Source: Pseudonocardia sp. ICBG1293 (lineage in GTDB: Bacteria > Actinomycetota > Actinomycetes > Mycobacteriales > Pseudonocardiaceae). From it: a stretch of 64,000 bases of DNA. This document shows positions 9,545-18,298 of the stretch, piece after piece (the first letter of the stretch is position 1; each line of letters starts with the position of its first letter). The DNA lies in NCBI RefSeq assembly GCF_020131355.1, contig NZ_JAHLEL010000022.1:51335-115334 (forward strand), written 5' to 3'. Made by a program: the position numbers and the translations under genes. Below the pieces are notes generated by a model that saw only the letters and a program-made list of their open reading frames with translations, was not told the DNA's origin and did not search any database.

Positions 9545-10360
9545 ATGTCGACGACCCCCTCCGTCCAGACGATCGTGAACTACATCCGTGATCACCGGTG
9601 CTTCAGCCATCCGATCTTCGAGCACTGGAGCACCGTCGCGCCCGGCCCCACAGCGGTCGGAGCGCTGTTCCACCAGATCCAGAACTTCTGCGCCTCGACG
9701 CGCCCCGGGCGGAACTTCCCCGAGGCGTTGGGGTCGCTCAAGCTCGACACCAGCAGCCACCTTCTTCAAGAGATCGTCGAGAGCGAGGAGAACCACGGTC
9801 CCGAGCTCGCGACGATGGCCGGTTACATCATGAACCGGGCGGCCGGAGCCCCGGTCAACCCCGACCTCGACGACCAGGCCGCCGTCGAGGCGAAGCTCAA
9901 GCAGTGCTCGGACGACCTTCTCGGGAGCCTGCCCGGCTACATCCAGAGCAGCGGCCTGCTGCAGCAGGTCCAGACCGCCATCGAGGTGTTCGAGCGCCGT
10001 GAGTCCACCGCTGAGGAGATCACCTACAAGAACCTCGGCACCGCGCTGGCACTCGAGATGATCTCCAACCGGCATCTGATTCCAGGCGAGAAGATCTGCC
10101 TGATCGACAGCGGACTGTACGAGGCGACTCTCGAGGACGCCGAGATGCACTACTTGCTCGAGCACTGGGGCGAGGCCGGTGCCGAGGAGCAGCACGAGAA
10201 GAACGCGGTCGCCGCACTCGACGCCATCCTGGACGAGCGAACCTTCCCTCTGGCGATGGAGGGAGCCCGCGACTTCCTGGAGTCGCTGGTGGCGGTCTGG
10301 GACGTCCTCGACTCTGCGTTGCTGGCCTCCGGCCAGCGGCGCGAGCTCGTCTCCGTCTGA
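9545..10360 (+). CDS. Haem-oxygenase-like diiron oxidase/oxygenase, copy 1
   Basis: 271-residue, all-helical protein with an AAGGA ribosome site. Carboxylate/His clusters occur at EIVESEENHGPEL (about residue 80) and AEMHYLLEHWGEAGAEEQH (about residue 200). This is the E...H...E...D/ExxxH pattern of the haem-oxygenase-like diiron (HDO, Haem_oxygenas_2) superfamily. Members perform N-oxygenation, decarboxylative desaturation or C-C cleavage. The second HDO at 13844 shares the motif H-x-G-(E/D)-A-G-x-E-E-(Q/R)-H, so the two are probably related subfunctionalised enzymes. Precise reaction unknown. Confidence 0.75.
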   Translation: MSTTPSVQTIVNYIRDHRCFSHPIFEHWSTVAPGPTAVGALFHQIQNFCASTRPGRNFPEALGSLKLDTSSHLLQEIVESEENHGPELATMAGYIMNRAAGAPVNPDLDDQAAVEAKLKQCSDDLLGSLPGYIQSSGLLQQVQTAIEVFERRESTAEEITYKNLGTALALEMISNRHLIPGEKICLIDSGLYEATLEDAEMHYLLEHWGEAGAEEQHEKNAVAALDAILDERTFPLAMEGARDFLESLVAVWDVLDSALLASGQRRELVSV

Positions 10361-10383
10361 CCGACGAACGGGGGTACGGGCCG

Positions 10384-11061
10384 ATGACCGGAGCTACCTC
10401 GCGCAGTGGAGCAACCTCACCGGTCGCCGAGCACAGTCCGGTGGGTACCGACGATCAGCGGGAGCACGCATCGCAGGACAGCACTCTGGCTCTGTTCGGT
10501 CGCCGCCGAACGGTGAACCGACTCCAGGCCCCCGGCCCGAGTCCGCAGGAGCTGGCGCTGATGCTCGGCGCAGCCGATCAGGCACCCGATCACGGAGTCC
10601 GTCGACCGTGGAGATTCACGGTGGTGGACGAGGCCACCGCTCACCTGTTCGGAGCTGTACTGGAACGGGCCTACATCCGTAGCTGCGTCGAGCAAGACGA
10701 GCCGGTAGTGCCCGCGTTGGTCGTCCGCGAACGAGCACGGCCGCACAAGGCGCCCACGCTCGTGGTCGCAGCGTGCAAGCCATCAGGGACCGACCGGATC
10801 CCCGCCCACGAGCAACGGGATGCCACAGCAGCCGCGGTCCAGAACATGCTCTTGGCCGCAACAATGCTCGGCTACGGCTCGAAATGGTCGAGCGGCCCAC
10901 CGATCCCGGACTCCATCCTGCTCGAGGAGATCGGTATGCCCCCTGGGGCCTCGTTGGTGGGGTTCATCTACATCGGCACGGCAACCACGATGCCACCGGC
11001 CCGGACGCGAGGTCGCGATCTATCAGGGATCGCGCAGAAATGGGAGCTACTGCCGAGCTGA
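10384..11061 (+). CDS. Nitroreductase-family flavoprotein
   Basis: 225 residues; the first 35 are low complexity and may be dispensable. From FGRRRTVNRLQAPGPS the nitroreductase/RutE-like FMN fold follows, with RRPWRFTVVDE, the helix AAAVQNMLLAATMLGYGSKW, and LVGFIYIGT near the end. The family reduces nitro groups or oxidises rings such as azolines with FMN. It ends 23 bp after the preceding gene begins its spacer and is followed by a strong hairpin, so it closes the first transcription segment of the cluster. Confidence 0.8.
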   Translation: MTGATSRSGATSPVAEHSPVGTDDQREHASQDSTLALFGRRRTVNRLQAPGPSPQELALMLGAADQAPDHGVRRPWRFTVVDEATAHLFGAVLERAYIRSCVEQDEPVVPALVVRERARPHKAPTLVVAACKPSGTDRIPAHEQRDATAAAVQNMLLAATMLGYGSKWSSGPPIPDSILLEEIGMPPGASLVGFIYIGTATTMPPARTRGRDLSGIAQKWELLPS

Positions 11062-11199
11062 TCTACCGGGGCGACGAAAAGTCCCCGACGCCCCGAACAC
11101 AGTGAGGAGGTGAACGGCCCGGATCTCTCTAGCTTGTGTGCTGAAGCGGCGCTAGCTGCGCTACGCGACTCAGCATCAACGCGTAACCAGAGGAGCAGG

Positions 11200-11232
11200 A
11201 CGGGCGCCCGGATCCGTCGGGCGCCCGTTTCT
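11200..11232 (+). terminator. Intrinsic terminator or attenuator upstream of the peptide gene
   Basis: Perfect 11-bp stem ACGGGCGCCCG / CGGGCGCCCGT with a 7-base loop (11200-11228), followed by TTCTC. It separates the nitroreductase from the peptide gene and implies a separate promoter or read-through control for the downstream operon. Confidence 0.7.
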
Positions 11233-11275
11233 CACTCACACGGATACCTCTTCTGCTCATTCCTCCACCGAACGC

Positions 11276-11299
11276 CCGACACGTACCCGCGTGTCGGGG
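11276..11299 (+). promoter_or_regulatory. Second hairpin just before the peptide gene
   Basis: CCCGACACG...CGTGTCGGGG forms a compact stem only 12 bp before the ribosome site of the 20-residue peptide. It may stabilise the 5' end of a short abundant transcript or act in attenuation. Confidence 0.45.
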
Positions 11300-11327
11300 T
11301 CACATCAACAGGGAGGAGGTGGTCACA

Positions 11328-11390
11328 GTGACGATCGAGCAGATCAAGGACGACGGTCTGGTTCAGGAGTGGCACGGCAACGTCATCTGA
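11328..11390 (+). CDS. 20-residue putative precursor/scaffold peptide
   Basis: GTG start 8 bp after a near-perfect ribosome site (GGGAGGAGG, 11311-11319). The product is MTIEQIKDDGLVQEWHGNVI. It has no cysteine; the N-terminal half is acidic and amphipathic and could be a recognition (leader) segment, and the C-terminal EWHGNVI could be the modified core. It is the first gene of an operon whose next gene encodes a ThiF/E1-like adenylating enzyme with a PqqD-like N-terminal domain. That arrangement is known for microcin C (MccA-MccB) and pantocin A (PaaP-PaaA). The sequence is unlike those precursors, so the chemistry is inference. Confidence 0.7.
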   Translation: MTIEQIKDDGLVQEWHGNVI

Positions 11391-11407
11391 CGTCGCGCAC
11401 GCAGAGC

Positions 11408-11448
11408 ACCGCGGCGGGGTCCAGCGATTCGTGGGGCCCCGCCGCGGT
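11408..11448 (+). promoter_or_regulatory. Strong hairpin between peptide gene and ThiF gene
   Basis: Perfect 12-bp stem ACCGCGGCGGGG / CCCCGCCGCGGT around a 17-base loop (11420-11436). A partial terminator here would make peptide mRNA more abundant than the enzyme mRNA, as is common after ribosomal-peptide precursor genes. Confidence 0.65.
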
Positions 11449-11475
11449 CCCCATCCCACGATAGGAACGCTGATC

Positions 11476-12513
11476 ATGCTCAAGCCACGCATTAAAGAAT
11501 TCCTCCGAATCTACCGCCTTCAGGGCGAAGACCATCTGTACATCGGCATCGGCCCCGAGAAAACGCGCATCAATAATCCGACCGACACGATGGTTCAGTT
11601 CGTACTCGCCCTGGATGGATCAGCCACCGTCGCGGAACTGCGCAAGACATACGCCGAGACAGACACCTGGCTCGACGCACTGACCAGCGCCGGCGTCCTC
11701 GACGACGCGACCACCGATTCCGGATTCTCGCCTGTGGATCTCATGAGGTGGAGCCGACAGATCAACCATCTCCGCTTGTACGACCGCGACGACTGGAACG
11801 GATACGACGGAATGCGTCGAATCCGCAACGCACGAGTGGTCATCATCGGGACCGGCGCGGGAGGCAGCACACTTCTACGACTACTGAACGCAGCAGGTTT
11901 CGGAACGCTCGAAGCGGTCGACTTCGACACCTTCGCAGAGGAGAACCTGCCCACCCACCCGACGTTCGATGAGGAAGATGTCGGAGAACTCAAGCTGGAG
12001 GCACTCCAGCGCCATCTCAGCCTTCAGAGTTCCTACACGAACTTCATAGCCCATGATGCGACAATCCGCTCGGCAGATGACCTGGTGAAGCTCGTGGATG
12101 GTGCCGACTTCTTCTTCAACGCCTACGATCGTCCGCAGAATCAAGCTATCCGCTGGTCGAGCGAGGCCAGCTTGAGGACGGGTGTTCCGTTCGGTCAGAT
12201 CGGGATCACGAACAAGGGTGCGCGCGTCGGTCCGACAATGATTCCCGGGCGGACGCCCTGCATGGAATGCGTCGGGATCCGGGACCTGGAGATCCTCCGG
12301 ATGGAGAAGTCGGGAAGCTTGACGGGCACCTTGGTCGCGATGGTCGCCGGGATCGCCGTCAACGAAGTCATCGGCCTGGTCTCCGGAGCCAAGACCGACT
12401 CCCGTACTGCCGGCCAGAGCTTGTACGTCAATGCGGAGACGTTGACCTTCGAGTTCACCCGCTTCGGATTCCGAGACTCCTGCGACTGCAACCCCAGTAG
12501 GAGTGCTGCTTGA
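11476..12513 (+). CDS. ThiF/MoeB/E1-like adenylating enzyme with N-terminal PqqD-like (RRE) domain
   Basis: 345 residues from the ATG after AGGAA. Residues 1-90 (…DTMVQFVLALDGSATVAELRK…) look like the winged-helix PqqD/RiPP-recognition fold. Next comes the E1 Rossmann domain with the glycine-rich loop VVIIGTGAGGSTLLR and the catalytic-Arg/Asn region DFDTFAEENLPTHPTF. Zinc-type cysteine pairs CMEC and CDC close the domain. The family activates a C-terminal or side-chain carboxylate as acyl-AMP. With the 20-residue peptide gene 86 bp upstream, the peptide is the likely substrate. The gene overlaps the exporter gene by 4 bp (TTGA). Confidence 0.85.
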   Translation: MLKPRIKEFLRIYRLQGEDHLYIGIGPEKTRINNPTDTMVQFVLALDGSATVAELRKTYAETDTWLDALTSAGVLDDATTDSGFSPVDLMRWSRQINHLRLYDRDDWNGYDGMRRIRNARVVIIGTGAGGSTLLRLLNAAGFGTLEAVDFDTFAEENLPTHPTFDEEDVGELKLEALQRHLSLQSSYTNFIAHDATIRSADDLVKLVDGADFFFNAYDRPQNQAIRWSSEASLRTGVPFGQIGITNKGARVGPTMIPGRTPCMECVGIRDLEILRMEKSGSLTGTLVAMVAGIAVNEVIGLVSGAKTDSRTAGQSLYVNAETLTFEFTRFGFRDSCDCNPSRSAA

Positions 12514-13847
12514 AAGGGCGTTCCGTGGTCACGCGCGACTCCTCGTCGCGCACCGCCATCTGGTCGCTGGGACGGAAGTGGATCCCGACTGCGCTCGGAT
12601 CATCGCTGCTGGCCTGGGAGATCCCGGTCGTCGTCGCAATCGTGGCGCGCACATCGGACGGACCGACAGCCGTAGCAGCATTCGGCGCGGGCCTGTCAGT
12701 CCTTGTCGTGGTCAACGCTCCGGCACTGGCGTTGGCACCACTGGTCGTTCTGACGATGAGCAAGCACGGTTCGCGCACGCTCTGGAAGTACGCGTTCGCG
12801 GTGGGCCTGTTCGGTACAGCACTCATCGTGCTACTAGCTCTGACACCTCTTACCACCAACGCCCTGGGCATCCCTACGGAGCTGCACGGCCCACTCAGCA
12901 TTTGCCTGTTGTCGTTCGGACTGGCACCCCTGGCGGTCGCCCTCCGCCGCTGTCAGCATGGCCATCTGATCAGCAGCGGTCGAACGAGCGTGATCGCGCA
13001 CGCCACCATCCTGCGCATGCTGGGGACGGTCGCTGCTGTCGTGGCGCTCTGGCAGGCCGGCCTCCCGTCCGCAGCAGTCGGCGGCCTCGCTCTAACAGTT
13101 GGAGCGTGGATCGAAGTGACTCGCCTAGGGTGGACAGTACGCCGCTCAGCCACGAGCCCTCGGCCAGAATCAGAGGTATGGCCGGGATCAGAGAATCTTT
13201 TCGCGACGCATCTGCGATTGTCATCGACGGTGGCCCTCAATATGCTCCCGGCTTTGGCAACTACAGTGCTCATCGCACGGGCCGTAGATGCGGAAACGGC
13301 TCTCATTATCTGGCCTGTGCTGTACGCGCTCGTGTCACTGATCACCGTCCCTCTGTCGGATCTCGAAGTCGTAGGGTCGTCGCATCTCACAAGCGGGGGT
13401 GATTCCACGACAGTTTTCGGTCTTACTGTTATGATCGCAGCATCACTGGTGATCTTGGGAGCAGTGACTGTAGCTTCTCCCGTCATTCACTTCTATCTGA
13501 CTGTCGCCAACGGTCTGTCGCAGCAGCTCACTGAAACCGCATACCCGTGGGTGGTCGTACTCGCTGCGATCCCGCCCCTATGGGCGGTCCGAGGTTATGT
13601 GCGCTCACTGGTTCTTGCCTCCGGTTGGACGAAATTTCTCGTATATTCGGCATCTATGCACATCGGAGGAATGACAGTGAGCGGCTGCGTGCTGCTGACT
13701 GCAGGGCTCCCCGGCCTTGCCAGCGCCGCGTTCGCAATGCTCACTGCCATCGTGGCCGAGATTGCGTTTATGTATTATCTCGTTGTTCGACGTCAACGCC
13801 GAGATCTATTTCCCCGAACACATCCAGCGCAGCAGGAGCGACTGTGA
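12510..13847 (+). CDS. Multi-pass membrane exporter (MATE/flippase-like)
   Basis: 445 residues with about 12 hydrophobic segments and few long loops, starting at a TTG overlapping the ThiF stop, with AGGAG upstream. The overall pattern resembles the MOP superfamily (MATE or polysaccharide flippase-like), though no single motif is decisive. In this operon it most likely exports the mature product or gives self-resistance. It ends by overlapping the second HDO gene (GTGA). Confidence 0.65.
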   Translation: MKGRSVVTRDSSSRTAIWSLGRKWIPTALGSSLLAWEIPVVVAIVARTSDGPTAVAAFGAGLSVLVVVNAPALALAPLVVLTMSKHGSRTLWKYAFAVGLFGTALIVLLALTPLTTNALGIPTELHGPLSICLLSFGLAPLAVALRRCQHGHLISSGRTSVIAHATILRMLGTVAAVVALWQAGLPSAAVGGLALTVGAWIEVTRLGWTVRRSATSPRPESEVWPGSENLFATHLRLSSTVALNMLPALATTVLIARAVDAETALIIWPVLYALVSLITVPLSDLEVVGSSHLTSGGDSTTVFGLTVMIAASLVILGAVTVASPVIHFYLTVANGLSQQLTETAYPWVVVLAAIPPLWAVRGYVRSLVLASGWTKFLVYSASMHIGGMTVSGCVLLTAGLPGLASAAFAMLTAIVAEIAFMYYLVVRRQRRDLFPRTHPAQQERL

Positions 13848-14629
13848 CACTGACGGCTTCGTCCGGACTCGACACTCGCGTCACCGAGTTCATGACCGAC
13901 CTGGAAGATCATCCGGTATTCACCAACGACTACTTCAAGTTCCTCGAACACTGCGCGTGGAACGCCCGAACCTACGAGTTTCACCGCACGAATTTCTTCT
14001 TCCGCACCGAGGGGACGATCAAGGGTATCGCGGCCGTGTGCGCGCGAGCAGCGGCCAATGACGACGCGGACACACTCACCCTATTCGCTCAGATCCTGAA
14101 CGAGGAGGCAGGAAGCGGCGACCCTGGGCAGTGCCACGAGCTGCTCATGGAGAGCGCCCACAACCTGCACGGAGCCTACGAGTTCGGCCTGGAGCCCCTA
14201 CGGGTGAAGCAGTCCCGTGACGACGCGTTGGTCATCAAGGAGACTCGGGCCTACCGCGAGCGCACTCGCGAGTTGGTCAACGGCAGCTACAACCAGATGC
14301 TGGGCGTCGCGATGGCCCTCGAAGGCCACGCGGACCATATGCTGAAGCTGTGCCGGAAGGCGTTCCGCGCGACCACGGGGACACTTCCTGCCCAGCGCTA
14401 TCTCGACGAGGTCGAGATCTACTTCAACGTCCACGTCGGCGACGCCGGGGTGGAAGAACGACACGCCGCCGACGCACGCCGCTGCGTGCGCAACAATGTC
14501 CGCTCGGACTCTGACATGGACGAGATCGCCTACGGCGCCACCGAGACACTCACCGTCCAGAAGACGATGTGGGACGCGATGTATGAGCATGTTTGCAAGA
14601 TGAACGCCGGCGCAGCGCACGGGAAGTAG
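13844..14629 (+). CDS. Haem-oxygenase-like diiron oxidase/oxygenase, copy 2
   Basis: 261 residues from a GTG coupled to the exporter stop and preceded by AGGAG. Putative metal ligands lie in ILNEEAGSGDPGQCHELL (about residue 90), ALEGHADHM (about 165) and EIYFNVHVGDAGVEERH (about 200). The last motif is shared with the HDO protein at 9545. Two HDO proteins in one short cluster suggest successive oxidations, for example amine N-oxygenation; that is inference. Confidence 0.75.
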   Translation: MTLTASSGLDTRVTEFMTDLEDHPVFTNDYFKFLEHCAWNARTYEFHRTNFFFRTEGTIKGIAAVCARAAANDDADTLTLFAQILNEEAGSGDPGQCHELLMESAHNLHGAYEFGLEPLRVKQSRDDALVIKETRAYRERTRELVNGSYNQMLGVAMALEGHADHMLKLCRKAFRATTGTLPAQRYLDEVEIYFNVHVGDAGVEERHAADARRCVRNNVRSDSDMDEIAYGATETLTVQKTMWDAMYEHVCKMNAGAAHGK

Positions 14630-14634
14630 CCGGC

Positions 14635-15957
14635 ATGGACAGAAACAGAGGTGTCTCCGACTCCGTCCTGAGTCTCCACGACTCGGTGACACACGGGACG
14701 GCTGCAAGACTGGCCGAGCTCAACCGTGGTCTCGCCGAGGACGAGCAGATCATCGACCTGAGTATCGGTGCGTTGGACGCCACGACTGACGAGCGGATCG
14801 ACCGCGCAGTGGCCGACTTCGTGCAGTCGAAGCCCGACGTGTTGCACGCGTTCGCACCGGTTCGAGGATTCACGTTTCTACGGCATACCATCGCGGCGCG
14901 GGCGAGTCGTCTGGACGGCATGGACTACGATCCGGAGACCGAGATCATCGTCTCTCCCGGCGGCGTGAAGGGCTCTCTCACGATCGCGTTTCACGCGCTG
15001 CTGAATCCGGGCGATCAGGTCATCGTCCCCGTGCCGAACTGGCCTCACTACCCGGACATGGTACGTCTGCACGGAGCGATGCCGGTGACCGTCATGGCAC
15101 CGACAGAATCAGGACTGACCCCCGATGCCCTCCGCGGACACCTGACCGATCACACCAAGATGGTAATACTGGGTGACTGCATCAACCCGACCGGCAAGGT
15201 CTACACCACCGCGGAGCTGACGGAACTGGCCGCGGTCCTCGCCGAGCACAACGCCCGCCGCGAGGCAGTCGGGCACAGTCCGGTCTACGTGGTGTTCGAC
15301 TGCCCCTACGAGGCTCACGTCCTGCACAACCGGGCACAGACGTTCGCGGCGCTGGAAGCGGTGCTCCCCAACGGCGGGCGGTGTTCGATGCGCCCGTACA
15401 CCGTGACCGTGACCGGTCCCGGCAAGACCTACGGCATGCACGGCGACCGGATCGGCTACCTGTGTGGACCCGCGGATGTCGTCAAGGCAACTGCGCTGGC
15501 GCAGGTCAACCTGACCTCGTTCGCCTCCACCTACGGCCAGGTCGCCACGAACGCGGCGCTGCAACCGGAGATGGACGAGGTGGCGACGCAACGGGCGCTG
15601 ATGGCCCGCATGAATCTCGAGACGATGTTCGGCGCGCTCGGATCTGCGCCGGGCCTGAGCGTCCGGCGACCGCAGGGGGGATATTTCCTGTTCGTCGACC
15701 TGTCGGCACACGCCGATTCCTACCGCGGACTCGGACACGATCGCGCCGACCAGTTCCTGCTCGCCGAGGCACGCGTCGCGACGATCTCCGGGCGTCACTT
15801 CGCTGAAGGAGCCGTGGGACCGGCGGTCGAGGCGCTCGATCACGTCGTGCGGATCAACTGCGGTCGCACCACATCGCTGCTGACCAGCGCAGGTCACCGC
15901 ATCCGGACAGCGCTCGAGCGCCTGTCGTGCTGCCCCCGAGGGAGCACAAAGCTGTGA
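14635..15957 (+). CDS. PLP-dependent class I/II aminotransferase
   Basis: 440 residues. The fold-type I pattern is complete: SPGGVKGSLTIAFHALLNPGD, the substrate-loop NWPHYPDM, GDCINPTGKVYT, the PLP-pyridine Asp in YVVFDCPYEAHV, the Schiff-base Lys in GPGKTYGMHGDRIGY, and a C-terminal substrate-binding Arg in HVVRINCG. It resembles AspC/ArAT-type enzymes. It probably supplies or modifies the amino-acid building block coupled or oxidised by the cluster. The ATG at 14635 lacks a strong ribosome site, so the start is moderately certain. Confidence 0.88.
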   Translation: MDRNRGVSDSVLSLHDSVTHGTAARLAELNRGLAEDEQIIDLSIGALDATTDERIDRAVADFVQSKPDVLHAFAPVRGFTFLRHTIAARASRLDGMDYDPETEIIVSPGGVKGSLTIAFHALLNPGDQVIVPVPNWPHYPDMVRLHGAMPVTVMAPTESGLTPDALRGHLTDHTKMVILGDCINPTGKVYTTAELTELAAVLAEHNARREAVGHSPVYVVFDCPYEAHVLHNRAQTFAALEAVLPNGGRCSMRPYTVTVTGPGKTYGMHGDRIGYLCGPADVVKATALAQVNLTSFASTYGQVATNAALQPEMDEVATQRALMARMNLETMFGALGSAPGLSVRRPQGGYFLFVDLSAHADSYRGLGHDRADQFLLAEARVATISGRHFAEGAVGPAVEALDHVVRINCGRTTSLLTSAGHRIRTALERLSCCPRGSTKL

Positions 15958-17765
15958 CCGCGGCACTGCGCTTCGCCATCGTCGGCACCGGATTCGCCGG
16001 CACGTGCACGCTCTGGCACCTGGTCCACCGGCTGACCGACCCGGAAAACCCGAACAACCCGGATGACTCGAACAACACAGACGACCGAGATGTCGATGTC
16101 ACGATCGTGACCGTCGAGCAGCGACCGGTGAACGGCCCGGGATACCCATACGCCGCAGGGGAAGTCGATCTTGCACACAGGTGCAACAACCAGGCGAGCA
16201 CGATGGCGATCCACGGCAACGACTTCGTGGAATGGATGTCTGCGAACGCTCGATGGTTGGTGGACCACTACCCGAAGATGATCCGGGAAACCCACCCGAC
16301 CGTAGACCTCGACACCTGGCAACCCGACGGTGACGAGTTCTACCCGCGCGCCCTGTTCGGCCTCTACCTGGAGCAGCGCTTCCGGGAGACGATCGACCGA
16401 GCACGCGAGCATGGCATCACAGTCGAGTCCTACGTGCGGCACGAGGCGGTCGACGGTCGGTCGACCAGCGACGGATTCGCTGTGACCCTCCGCAGCCTGG
16501 ACACAGGCGAGACAGTCGAGGTGGACAGACTCGACCAAGTGCTGCTCGGGACCGGGCACTGGCAACCGACACCACCCGCCGAGCTGGCCGGCCACCTCGG
16601 ATACGTCGTCTCGCCCTACCCCCCCGCCGTGGCCCGGGCACGGGCGCGGCTGGTCGCCCGCCCGCGATCGGCTCGGCGACCGGTCCGGGTGTTCGTCCAG
16701 GGGATGGGACCCAGCGGCATCGACGCGATCCTCACACTGTGCGGTGAGGGCTATGAATACACATCTGAGGGTCGAGTGGCGTGCTGGCGGCCCCCCACGG
16801 ACCGCGACGTCCCGCAGGTCATCACCGGATCACGGTCCGGGTTCTTCCCCCCGATCCGCGGATCCGGCCGCTCAGACCAGCTGCGGTATCTCACAGCGGA
16901 GGCACTCGCTGCGATCCGCCGCGAACACGATGGATACCTGCGGCTCGACCCGATCCTCGACCTACTCGATGCAGACCTACGCCACGCGACCGACGGCCAG
17001 GTGGGATGGACAGAGGTCACAACTCCACCGTTCGACTCGGCCCGGGACAAGCTGGTCGACGACCTGTACGGCGAGGTCGGTGACATCGTCCACTCGGTGG
17101 TGTTGCGAGCCCGACGACTGCGCTTCTACCGAGACCTCACCCCCGAGGACAAAATTCGCTACGACCGTTCCGTCGATACCCACGTGATCCGCACGGCCGT
17201 ACCGATTCCGGCAGCCAACGGGGAGAAGCTGCTCGCTCTCCTCGACGCCGGGATCCTGTCGACCGTAGGTCTGGGATACGAACGACGAGACACCGTTCAG
17301 CCGTGCGGAGACCGTTTCCGGATCAGCCACCTCGACCCCGCCGGTGCGAGAGCAGAACTGCAGGTCGACTATGTGGTACGCGCGGTCACCCAGGACTTCG
17401 CCATGCACCGCCACCCGTCCCCCCTGATCGCGAATCTACTGCGCCGCGGCGAGATCGTGCCGCACAGCGAGGGCGGGCACCTCACCGGTGGCATCTCCCT
17501 ACACACCGGTGGATACCGAGTGCAGCGATCCGACGGGGCGACACCAGGCCCATCGCCGCATCTGGCGGCGTTCGGTGCACCCGTGCGGTTCTGGCAGAAC
17601 GAGCACAACTTCGCTGCCGCCTTCGTCGCCGCCGCCCAGACCGTCGCCGACGATTGGGCTGCCATCGCACGAACCGCTGCCACACGAACCGCTGCTGCAC
17701 CCCACTCTGCGGCACCCCCCGCTGTCGTACCCCACCGTCTCATCGGCTCCACCACCGAGAGGTAG
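15954..17765 (+). CDS. FAD/NAD(P)-binding protein (FAD_NAD_binding_9-like)
   Basis: 603 residues from a GTG overlapping the aminotransferase stop, with GAGGGAG upstream. The N-terminal dinucleotide motif is FAIVGTGFAGTCTLWHL. A second nucleotide-binding region is at VRVFVQGMGPSGIDAIL, and the family-type LAHRCNNQASTMAIHGNDFVEW segment follows the first Rossmann fold. Related proteins are orphan flavin monooxygenase-like enzymes common in natural-product clusters. The final 45 residues are low-complexity Ala/Thr/Pro. Probable role: redox partner or N-hydroxylating enzyme; not proven by sequence. Confidence 0.75.
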   Translation: MTAALRFAIVGTGFAGTCTLWHLVHRLTDPENPNNPDDSNNTDDRDVDVTIVTVEQRPVNGPGYPYAAGEVDLAHRCNNQASTMAIHGNDFVEWMSANARWLVDHYPKMIRETHPTVDLDTWQPDGDEFYPRALFGLYLEQRFRETIDRAREHGITVESYVRHEAVDGRSTSDGFAVTLRSLDTGETVEVDRLDQVLLGTGHWQPTPPAELAGHLGYVVSPYPPAVARARARLVARPRSARRPVRVFVQGMGPSGIDAILTLCGEGYEYTSEGRVACWRPPTDRDVPQVITGSRSGFFPPIRGSGRSDQLRYLTAEALAAIRREHDGYLRLDPILDLLDADLRHATDGQVGWTEVTTPPFDSARDKLVDDLYGEVGDIVHSVVLRARRLRFYRDLTPEDKIRYDRSVDTHVIRTAVPIPAANGEKLLALLDAGILSTVGLGYERRDTVQPCGDRFRISHLDPAGARAELQVDYVVRAVTQDFAMHRHPSPLIANLLRRGEIVPHSEGGHLTGGISLHTGGYRVQRSDGATPGPSPHLAAFGAPVRFWQNEHNFAAAFVAAAQTVADDWAAIARTAATRTAAAPHSAAPPAVVPHRLIGSTTER

Positions 17766-17770
17766 CACCT

Positions 17771-18274
17771 ATGGAGATGAAGGAGTTCCACTATCAGGAC
17801 GGGCTGCGTGTCAGCTTGTTCAATGTGGACGACAAAGCTGTCCCGTTCCACTTCCACAACTGCGTGACCGACCTGATGTACTGCTCCCGTGGCGCGATCC
17901 GCATCGAGCTGCCAGATCTCGGCGAGGTCTTCGCAGTACCCCACCCGACCCGGCACCGGTTCGTCAACGGTGCGCCGTCGGGAACCGAGTCACGGTATGT
18001 ATTGCTGCAGATCGGCGAGTTCGACATCACGTTCCTGCCCGACGCCGACGGCATCGCCGAGCAGCTCAACGGCCGGGCGGCGACGCCGATCACCGACAGT
18101 GCGGTCTACATCGAGACCCGCAAGATCGATATCGCCGCACTCGCCGACCGATTCGCCGCCGAACGCCCGGACGTGCTCACTCACGCGGAACGCGACGACG
18201 TCGTGACAGCCCTGCGCGCGTTCGCCGGGCAGGGCACGGAGTCGGCCCACCCCCACGCCACGGCGACCACATGA
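17771..18274 (+). CDS. Cupin-domain protein
   Basis: 167 residues with a single beta-barrel. The metal-site motif 1 is FHFHNCVTDLMYCSRGAIRIEL (two His, later Glu/Asp positions) and motif 2 is HPTRHRFVNG. It starts 5 bp after the FAD enzyme stop. In HDO pathways, cupins sometimes complete N-oxidation chemistry (as in the fused SznF domain), which makes an enzymatic role attractive. A metabolite sensor or isomerase is also possible. Confidence 0.7.
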   Translation: MEMKEFHYQDGLRVSLFNVDDKAVPFHFHNCVTDLMYCSRGAIRIELPDLGEVFAVPHPTRHRFVNGAPSGTESRYVLLQIGEFDITFLPDADGIAEQLNGRAATPITDSAVYIETRKIDIAALADRFAAERPDVLTHAERDDVVTALRAFAGQGTESAHPHATATT

Positions 18275-18298
18275 TCTGCGACCGGCTAGCCTGAGCCG

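Noticed and set aside
11110..11331. 73-codon ORF just before the 20-residue peptide gene, as an alternative precursor
   Set aside because: Its GTG abuts the ribosome-like GAGGAG without spacing and it reads through the strong terminator stem; coding character is poor.
11328..12513. Assignment of the peptide/ThiF pair as a true microcin C operon
   Set aside because: The peptide is 20 residues and does not end in Asn, and the surrounding enzymes differ from the microcin C set; only the ThiF-peptide logic is shared.
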